The notes under the pieces were generated by a model. It saw only the letters and a program-made list of their open reading frames with translations. It made no database searches and was not told the origin of the DNA. Of a stretch of DNA of 64,000 nt, positions 56,946-64,000 are shown piece after piece. Position numbers and translations under genes: made by a program. Source of the stretch: Ctenosaura bakeri (taxonomy: Eukaryota > Chordata > Lepidosauria > Squamata > Iguanidae); NCBI GenBank assembly GCA_948474755.1, contig CAOLHI010000073.1, positions 682,001 to 746,000 of the forward strand, read 5' to 3'. Position 1 is the stretch's first letter. Every line of letters starts with the position of its first letter.

Positions 56946-57112
56946 TTCTTTTTTTAAAATTATTTTTATTAAAGTTTCCAACCGTTAAAACACATTTCTT
57001 ACATATCACAAACATAACATAAATCAGACATAATACAATACATGAAAAAACATAATACTACATAGTATAACACCAAAGAACAATAAATATCCACTTGATT
57101 AGTCTTGTTGCT

Positions 57113-57358
57113 ATATTTTATTTTATTTTTTGTTTATTTATTTGTATCCCGCTTCTCCATATGGATCGAGGCGGCGAACAACTTACAAATAGCATGTATT
57201 TCGAAACATTTCTATACATGCCCCCAACAAGCTGGGTACTCATTTTACCGACCTGTGAAAGGATGGAAGGCTGAGTCAACCTTGGAGCCGGGCAGGATCA
57301 AACTCACAACCTTGTGACTTGCAGTACTGGCATTTAATCACTGCACCACCTGGGCTCC
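57113..57358 (-). mobile_element. Sauria-type tRNA SINE with a different 3' tail, in the L1 3' UTR
   Basis: On the minus strand it reads GGTGGTGCAGTGATTAAATG, GGTTGTGAGTTTGATCC, GACTCAGCCTTCCATCC and GTAAAATGAGTACCCAGCTT. This matches the SINE at 35877 through the head and body. Beyond GTTGGGGGC it diverges completely and ends GTTCGCCGCC, TCCATATGGAGAAGCGGG and AAATAAATAAAC. It is therefore a subfamily with the same tRNA head and another LINE-derived tail. Confidence 0.8.
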
Positions 57359-57526
57359 ATGTAATCATCTGTTTTTTTATGTAGGATCTGAATTAAGTCT
57401 ATCTGATCTGCAAATTATCACCATTTTAAATCTTTTAAGTTCAATAGATACAAATCTTATCCTTGAGAATAGGCTACACCATATGTGTATATATGTTTAG
57501 TTTGTTATTGCATTTATCACTTCCTT

Positions 57527-60500
57527 CTATAATCCTACTGCAAATATTTTATCTTTCCACTTTTCTTTAAAGAAAGATATTAACGGCTCCCAGGTTTTGT
57601 TAAATTCTGCTAGATTTTTGTTATTAAGAAGCAGAGTTAGTTTATCCATTATCATCATATCCCACAAGGCTTTTTCCCATTCACCTTCCATAGGGATTTC
57701 TTGAAATTTCCAATATCTTGCAAAAACTGTTCTGGCACATACTATCATGTAAAAAATAATATTTCTCTATTTCATCTCCCAAAACATTCAACAGATACAT
57801 TTCTGGAAACATCCCATATTTAATCCCCAAAATTTTCTCCATAGTCAGATGAATATATTTCCAGTATCTCTGTGCATGATTACACAGCCACTGCTGGTGA
57901 TAGAAAGTGCCTTTCTCTGTTTGACATTTCCAACATCTATCATCACATTTATACATTTTCGCTAACCTTTCAGGTGGGAGGTACCATCTCAAATGCATTT
58001 TATAAACATTCTCACACAAGTTTTGGCAAACAGTATATTTCAGTCTATTTTGCCAAGTTTTTTGCCATTGATCCAGACTTATCTCCCTGCCCACATTTTG
58101 AGCCCACTGTATCATTGATTCTTTTACTACCTCTTCTTCAGTGAACCATTCCAGTAGGTGTTGATATATTATGGAGATTGAGCCTTTATTATTCTCAAAT
58201 ATCACCAGATCAAACCAGTTTTTTTCTGTTTGAAACCCATTCAGTTTCTTTTCCATCTTGAATTTCTCATACATCTGTCGATATAGCAACTAGTGGCAAT
58301 TCATACCTTCTTCCCGCAGTTCTTCTATTGTTTTCATTTTTATTTCTGCACCTTTTACTGTTAACATATCCCCATATGTCATCCATTTACCATGGAAGAT
58401 ATTTTCTCGCTTATAAAAAGCTTCATGGGGTGAAATTCAAAGCGGGGTTTTTGGGTAGAGTCTGAATTTATATTTGTTCCATGTTTTAAGTATAGATCTC
58501 CTTACAAAATGATGATTAAAATCCTGTAGTGCCATGTCTTTGAGGAATCCCAAATAGGTGTTGTGATAATGGGGCTTCACATTATCTAGACTTAGCTAAA
58601 GGGGGACATTTCCCTCTTCAGGTAAACCAAGGGTTAATAAGGTGTTGGGATTAGATTACATTTTAGTATGTGGTCAGCATCATAGGTCATGTGGTTCAGC
58701 ATCACAGGTCATAGGGTGAGAACTGACCAATAAAAAAGAAAAGAAGTGAGCATCTTCAGGATGCTTCGAGATGCTTCGAGGGAGAAGTGATAAAACTTCT
58801 TGGAGGCCATGTGGCCGAGAGACAACAGAGAGATAACAAAGGGATAACAACCAAGGAGCCTCCTGGAGGGGGTTCTGTGCCAGTAGCAGGCTGGAGGCCA
58901 TAGGCCTCACCTCCTGGCCCTTCCTTTTAGAACATCTAAGCCTGAGAACCATCTGTGAGTACTAGACTAAAGTTATCTAGTCGTGTTAGGGACTTTTCTG
59001 TTATTTTGAAGGCTGGCTGATCTAAAGAATGTATCTGTGCTTGCATATCTGTTCTTTCTGTAACTAAGCGTGCCTGGGAAGAGGGAGCTTCCCATGTGGG
59101 GTGATTTGCCTTGTTTATTTGAATATCTTTAATAAATACTTCTGTAAAAGACCCCGTTTCTCTCCTTCCCACGCCAAGCTGGGTAGACTGGGGGGACAAG
59201 GAAGATCCTTAAGCTTAGGGATGTACGTGGCTGGACAGGGTCCCGCTGTACTGTCCAAGGGTCCAGATAATTCATAATTCAGCGGGTGGTGGCGGCGAAG
59301 ATGAATTAACAGCTAAAAATCATAAAGGCTGGAATATACATCCCAGCAGCGCATGGTGTCATTTTCCAGCCTCACATGGTGGCATATGGTGGGATGTGGA
59401 ATTTCCAGTATCACAGGTGTGCCAACCAAAATCCAACTGTGTCCCCTCAAGTGCCAAAAGTGTGTGATCTGCTAGGTTCATCCATTCTCGAAGCCAGTCT
59501 AAACAGCAGGCCTGGAAGTATAGATTCAGATTGGGAAGTGCTAAGCCACCACGTTTCTTATCATCACAAAGTATTTTGAATCTAATACAAGGTTTCTTTC
59601 CATTCCAAATGAACTTAGTGAGATCGTTTTGCCACTCTTTAAATGTCGATTCATTGTTTACTGCTGGAATGTTCTGAAACAGGAAAATCATTTTTGGTAG
59701 AGCCACCATCTTAAACGCTGATATTCGGCCTAACAGCGAGAGATTTTTATTTTCCCAGCTCCTAAAGTCTTCCTTTATTTGCTTCCAGGTCTTCCCATAA
59801 TTATTCTTGAATAAGTCCGAGTTCTTATTCGTCAAGTAAATTCCTAAGTATTTCACTTTAGATCTTATTGAGAAGCCTGTCATTGCCTCTAGCTGTTTTC
59901 CCTCTTTTTTCGATATGTTTTTGACCAAAAGATACGTTTTTTCCTCATTAACTTTCAGACCGGAGACAGCTGAAAAGTCTTCTAATATAGTTTTAAATCT
60001 TCCAATATTTTCCAAAGGGTCTTCAATGGTCAACACCACATCATCCGCAAAAGCTCTTATCTTATAGTCCATACCCTGAATATGTACTCCTTTCACATCT
60101 TTATCTTCGTTGAGCTTCACAATCAGAGTTTCCATATAAGAAAGAGCAAGGGAGATAGTGGGCAACCTTGCCTAGTGCCCTTTTCAATTTTAAATCCCTT
60201 TGATTTCTCTCCATTTATCAAAATCTGTGTGTGCTGATTCTTGTATATCGTTTGGATAACTGTTGTGAAATTTCCCCCATTTTCAGCTTACTTATCATCT
60301 TAAACATATATTGCCAATTTACACTGTCAAAGGCTTTTTCAATGTCCAAAAATAGCACAGCCAGCTTTCTACTTCGTTACTTATCAAAAGCTTCAATTAT
60401 ATCCAATATGTATCTCATATTGTGCTTTATTTGTCTATTTGGCAAGAACCCCGCTTGATCCTCTGATATTATGTCTTTCAAAATTTTCTTCAATCTGTTT

Positions 60501-61655
60501 GCCATTATCTACATAGATAGTTTATAATCAACATTTAGAAGTGAAATTGGGCGATAATTCTTCGAGATAGTTATATCTCATTCCTCTTTTGGTATCAGAG
60601 TTATAAAGGCTTGCTTCCAAGACTCTGGTATTTTACCATTTTTAACTTCGTTCATGACCGCCTGAAGATGTAGAATTAATTCATCTTGTAATTTTTCATA
60701 ATACTCTAAAGATAGTCCATCCAGGCCAGGAGCTTTATTTTTCTTCTGAAGTCTTATTGCTTCAACCATTTCCGCCATCGAAATGGATGCATTCAATTTA
60801 ATTCTCTGTTCTTCTGTCATTTCTTTCATTTTTACAGACAATATAAATTTTTCAATATCTTCCTCTTGAATCTTTCTTCTCTGATACAAATTATGATAAA
60901 ACTGTGCGAACGCTTTTTTTTATCTTCTCTGTCTCATGATAAATTTTATCCCCATCGCTTATTTTCAAAATAGGTGGGTTTCGATTTTTGTGTCTCAGTC
61001 TCAGAGCTAACCATTTTCCTTGTTTGTTCGCCTATTCAAAATGTTTCTGCTTCCATATCTTCAGTTTCTTACTTATTTCTTCTGCTTTCATCAACTCCAA
61101 TTGTTTTCGTAATATTTTTATTTCCTCTTTAATCTTTTTCTCTGATGGTTTCAATTGTAATTCTGTCTCTTTTCTCTGGATTAATTCATTTATCTGTTGT
61201 ATCTTCTCTTTTCTTTTTTTGTTCAGTACTGCATTTTGTTGGATGAAAAAGCCTCTGATGACAGCTTTGCTAGCATCCCATATCGTTTGGAGAGTAGTTT
61301 CCCCTGAAACATTTTCCAAAAAATAGTTATGTAAAACTTCTTTTGCTTTTCCCACTATTTTCTCATCCCTCAATAGATACTCATTAACTCACCAATTGTA
61401 TTCAGTTTTCTTTCTTTTAAAGTTCATAACAATGACATTATGGTCTGAAAATGCGCCAGGTTGAACTTCCATTGGTTTTACCTGTGCACATAAAGATTTT
61501 GAGACAAAGAACATATCTATACGTGAGAAAGACGCATGCGGTTCGGAGTAGAAAGTATATGCTTTTGATGTCCCATATAGAAATCTCCATAAATCAATTG
61601 TTTCTGTATCCCGTAACAGACCATCAAAGGCTACGGGAAGCTTACCTTGATTCTT
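57527..61655 (-). pseudogene. L1 ORF2 (endonuclease remnant, reverse transcriptase, C-terminal domain), broken
   Basis: In protein order, the endonuclease remnant has SRIDMFFVS and SDHNVIVMN (61430-61540). The linker is at 61032-61373, NKAPGLDGLSLEYYEKLQDE at about 60700-60760, and the RT core at 60165-59359 with FADDVVLTIED holding the catalytic DD pair. After the LTR come NHHFVRRSIL and PLWISPHEAF (about 58430-58530), and then the 202-codon frame at 57681-58289 with the cysteine motif CWKCQTEKGTFYHQQWLC. The C-terminus is in another frame (57527-57748). Stops, frameshifts, the missing first part of the endonuclease and the LTR all disable it. Confidence 0.8.
58559..59281 (+). mobile_element. 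LTR (about 723 bp) plus short leader, inserted in L1 ORF2
   Basis: ORF2 of the L1 breaks off after LDFGWH (about 59425) and resumes near 58540. The foreign DNA starts TGTTGTGATAATGG and has CCAATAAAAAAG near 58727, where a promoter would lie. An AATAAA signal is at 59131, and the likely LTR end is CATAATTCA at 59281. The next bases, GCGGGTGGTGGCGGCG, resemble the primer-binding region that follows a 5' LTR. About 140 further bases, unassigned, separate this from the L1. It is probably an endogenous-retrovirus or gypsy-type LTR with its internal part lost. No coding sequence is present. Confidence 0.5.
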
Positions 61656-62672
61656 TATTTTTTTTTGTCTGATTTCCTATCTAGAGTTGGGCATATCACC
61701 CCCTTCCAGTCACCCATCAAAATCTCCTCTTCCAGACTTTCTTGCGAGGAAGTCAAGGTTGTTTTTTCACCTTCACCTTTCTCTGGAGATTTGCCTCCTT
61801 CTGCTCCTCGCCGTTCTTCCTCTGGTCTTCGCATCTTTTTGGAAAAGTTTTTGCTATATTTTGACAGGAAGTCCTTAGCTTCTTGTATAGAAGATATCAC
61901 AAATAGTTTTTTCCAATGTCGAAAAGTCATGCCTTCCAATCTCACCCATCTGTATTGGATTCCATTCCGACAGAGTTTGGAAGTTAAAAAGTTATATTCT
62001 CGCCTTTTCTGAAGTATTCTCATCGGTATGTCTTTATATAATTGCAGTTTCTGCCCTTTAACTTCAATTCCTGTTTTCTCTTGGAAGTTCTTCTCCTCTG
62101 TTTCTTAAAGAGCCAATTCTGAAGATCCTGTCTATTTCCCAATCTAATGTTTGGGAATCCATCTCAATCATGTTTGCCAACACTGGAATTAAAATCTGTC
62201 TAAGATCTTCGGATCTCTGCTCTTTAAGTCCACGAATTTTAAAGGAGTTCTCCCGCATCTTAAGTTCCAGTAAGGCTCTCTCATCTATATCCTTTTCGTG
62301 TTCCCATGTTAACGTTGCACATTTCTCCTGGACCAATTTCAATTCTTCCTCTAGCTTATCTACTCTGCCTGTGGTTCCTTTAATCTCCTCCGAAAGAGTA
62401 TTAATTGTTTCCTTTATTTCTTTAAATTTTCTCTTGAAGTCAGATTTTATCTCACTGCGCAAATCTTTCATATCCTTCCACCATTCCGACTTCATTTCTG
62501 ATTGTTCCATTCTCTTTTGTGCCTGCACAGCTCGCATCAGTCTAATCTCTTCCAGTATTATACTCTGCTCTATTTGTTTGGGCATTGTAGATACTGTTAA
62601 TGTTGGCTGTCTAGGATCAATTGGAGTTCCCTTTACTGGTTTTGCCTTTTTAGATTTTGATCTTGTGTCCAT
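61655..62672 (-). pseudogene. L1 ORF1, broken and fused to mid-endonuclease
   Basis: From the ATG at 62672, 202 codons are open: a basic start (MDTRSKSKKAKPVKGTP), a coiled coil (about residues 60-130, LEEELKLVQEKCATL) and the RRM-like domain (FKIRGL, DRIFRIGSL, ELPRENRN). A small deletion/frameshift at about 62055 leads to the C-terminal domain at 62023 on (MRILQKRREYNFLTSKLCRN), with an acidic tail. That tail continues in frame into ILMGDWKGVICP and LDRKSDKKK, which is endonuclease sequence equivalent to VMGDVNAVLDP in the plus-strand L1. The ORF1 stop, the ORF2 start and the first part of the endonuclease are therefore deleted. Confidence 0.78.
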
Positions 62673-63800
62673 TTAAACAGGTTAACAATCATATATTATT
62701 CCCCTCCAACAGTCTTCAATACACAATATTATATGTGTTTTCCTTTTCTATACAGTTTTACACAGGCAAATTCATTAAATTTTATGATTTATCCTGCCCT
62801 ATACTAACTTATTTATTTATAAGTTCAAACTTATCTCAATATACAGATTCAAACTTATATAAATTTTCTTCTTTACTCTTTTTTCAGATTCTCCCCATGA
62901 GATTCACCTCAAGGTTCCAATATTCTTATCTTTTCCTCATATGTATATTTAATTAAATTGACCTCAAGTTTAATATAAATTTATACTTAAGGTATTCAAT
63001 AATTAAGTATACAATCAGTACTTACTCCATTCTATTCAACTCACACCAATTCATTTCAATTCCATTCCCACTATACATTTCATCATTTCATTTGATTCAG
63101 TTCAAATCAATTCAGTTCAATTCATAACATTTCTCTTTAAGTCAGATCAATTCCATTCATACACAGTTCCTTTCAAATCAAATCAATTCAATTCACCTTA
63201 GTTCATTTGCTTAACAGATTCAAGTTTTTGGACTTTTACAGCTTGCTTCCCAGCTTCCCTTCAATACTCCTCTCTACCCTCGTATCTCTGCAACATAACG
63301 CCAACTCTTCTCCACGCACCGACCTGTGCGCCGAGTCCACCCCACATGCAGACCCTCACACCGAACACCGATAGTCCGCTGGCCAGGCACTCAGCCACAC
63401 GCCTCACACTTTTCGGCTCCCCTCCTTCTAAATCCGACTTCCAAACTCTATCTGTCTCTTCTCCAAAGATCAAGGTCTGGGCTCCAAATCACCCTGTGTG
63501 CAGATCTACACACTTGGACTCTCCCCGTGCTCCAACCTGCTCGCCAGGACGCCGTCTCTGCCACTCTTTCTCCAAGTCCCGAACCGCCAAACCACCGATC
63601 GTAGCTTCCCTAAAAAGCTCTTCTGTCACCTCTCCAAGCATGATCTCAATATTAAGGTTTATTCAGAGTTCTTATATATATAAGAAAAAGAAAAAAATGT
63701 CCAAAAAAGCTTCTATCCGGGCTGAATATTTGCCTTCTTCTATTTATGCTCTGCCTCTCTTCCAAGCTGCGGTAGCCATCTTGGCATCTCGCAATGTTCA
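62673..63800 (-). promoter_or_regulatory. L1 5' UTR with CpG-richer block and YY1-like word near its start
   Basis: Upstream of ORF1 the leader has an AT-rich part (62673-63240) and a GC-richer part (63250-63620). Near its far end, on the minus strand, it reads GCCAAGATGGCTACCGC (about 63769-63785). This is the consensus YY1 word CAAGATGGC, which in human L1 sits about 13 bases from the 5' end and sets the start site. This suggests that the true 5' end lies close to 63790-63800. It is inferred by analogy. Confidence 0.5.
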
Positions 63801-64000
63801 TACATAAAAAAATATTTTTTCAGAAAAAGGCTTTTTTTTTCTTATTGAGGGGCTCTGAACAAAAAGAAGGAAAAACAGTTTTCCCACCATAAAGTTTCAG
63901 ATTCAGTCAAATTACTCCTCTTCTCATAGGCAAAAGCGGAGCAAGAAAAAAGTTTACCTAACTCTTCACATGTAACTTACTCTCTCTTCACCTTTCCCCT
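63801..64000. other. Flank or further L1 leader
   Basis: AT-rich sequence with A- and T-runs. I cannot tell whether it belongs to the L1 5' UTR or to the flanking DNA. Confidence 0.4.

Larger units (their letters stand above)
56946..63800 (-). mobile_element. L1 LINE, minus strand, second subfamily, near full length with internal deletions
   Basis: The 3' end is at about 56946 (complement of CTTTAATAAAAATAATTTTAAAAAAAG). ORF2 covers roughly 57527-61655, ORF1 61655-62672, and a long GC-richer 5' UTR reaches about 63800. Its protein text is clearly different from the plus-strand L1 (for example FADDVVL versus YADDLVV). An LTR in ORF2 and a SINE in the 3' UTR were inserted later. I could not identify target duplications, and the 5' boundary is approximate. 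Confidence 0.8.

Overview
This 64 kb window is vertebrate genomic DNA, most likely from a squamate reptile (lizard or snake). The pointers are two tRNA-derived SINEs of the Sauria-SINE type, several CR1 copies ending in the CR1 ATTCTATG tail repeat, L2 remnants, two different long L1 elements, LTR elements and many small DNA transposons, in AT-rich, intron-free, operon-free sequence. I recognise no host protein-coding exon, rRNA, tRNA gene or CRISPR array. Every coding region I can support belongs to a transposable element, and almost all are broken. The window reads as an intergenic or intronic stretch built by repeated nested insertion.

Layout. 1-790: the 5' end of a CR1 LINE on the minus strand, with an ORF1 that stays open to the window edge. 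0.8-20 kb: mostly unannotated single-copy-looking DNA with a few small transposons, an old L2 (11.7-13.3 kb) and two stretches that look like non-coding conserved candidates. 20.86-31.51 kb: a fold-back element split by a plus-strand L1 of 10.2 kb. That L1 carries a partial internal duplication of ORF2, and one of the two ORF2 copies is split by a CR1. 32-36 kb: a palindromic GC-rich element and a SINE. 36.27-39.16 kb: a decayed CR1 interrupted by a 536 bp insertion. 39-45.5 kb: small fold-back elements, a CR1 tail, a mariner-like element, an LTR-like stretch, and a 720 bp CpG-rich palindromic element inside a SINE. 47-56 kb: SINEs, microsatellites, another palindromic element, a CR1 split by a 929 bp solo LTR, and a SINE split by a palindromic element. 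56.95 kb to near the end: a minus-strand L1 of another subfamily, with a SINE in its 3' UTR, an LTR in ORF2 and an in-frame ORF1/endonuclease fusion caused by deletion.

How the parts relate. The most coherent system is a family of seven non-autonomous elements with GGCCCTTTYC-type terminal inverted repeats (TIRs) and 3 bp target-site duplications, which fits PIF/Harbinger-type mobilisation. They carry internal hairpins whose pairing is kept while the sequence changes. Three shorter fold-back elements (10.56, 39.19 and 41.80 kb) have similar termini. The nesting gives a relative order of events: SINE, then palindromic element; CR1, then solo LTR; fold-back element, then L1, then ORF2 duplication, then CR1.
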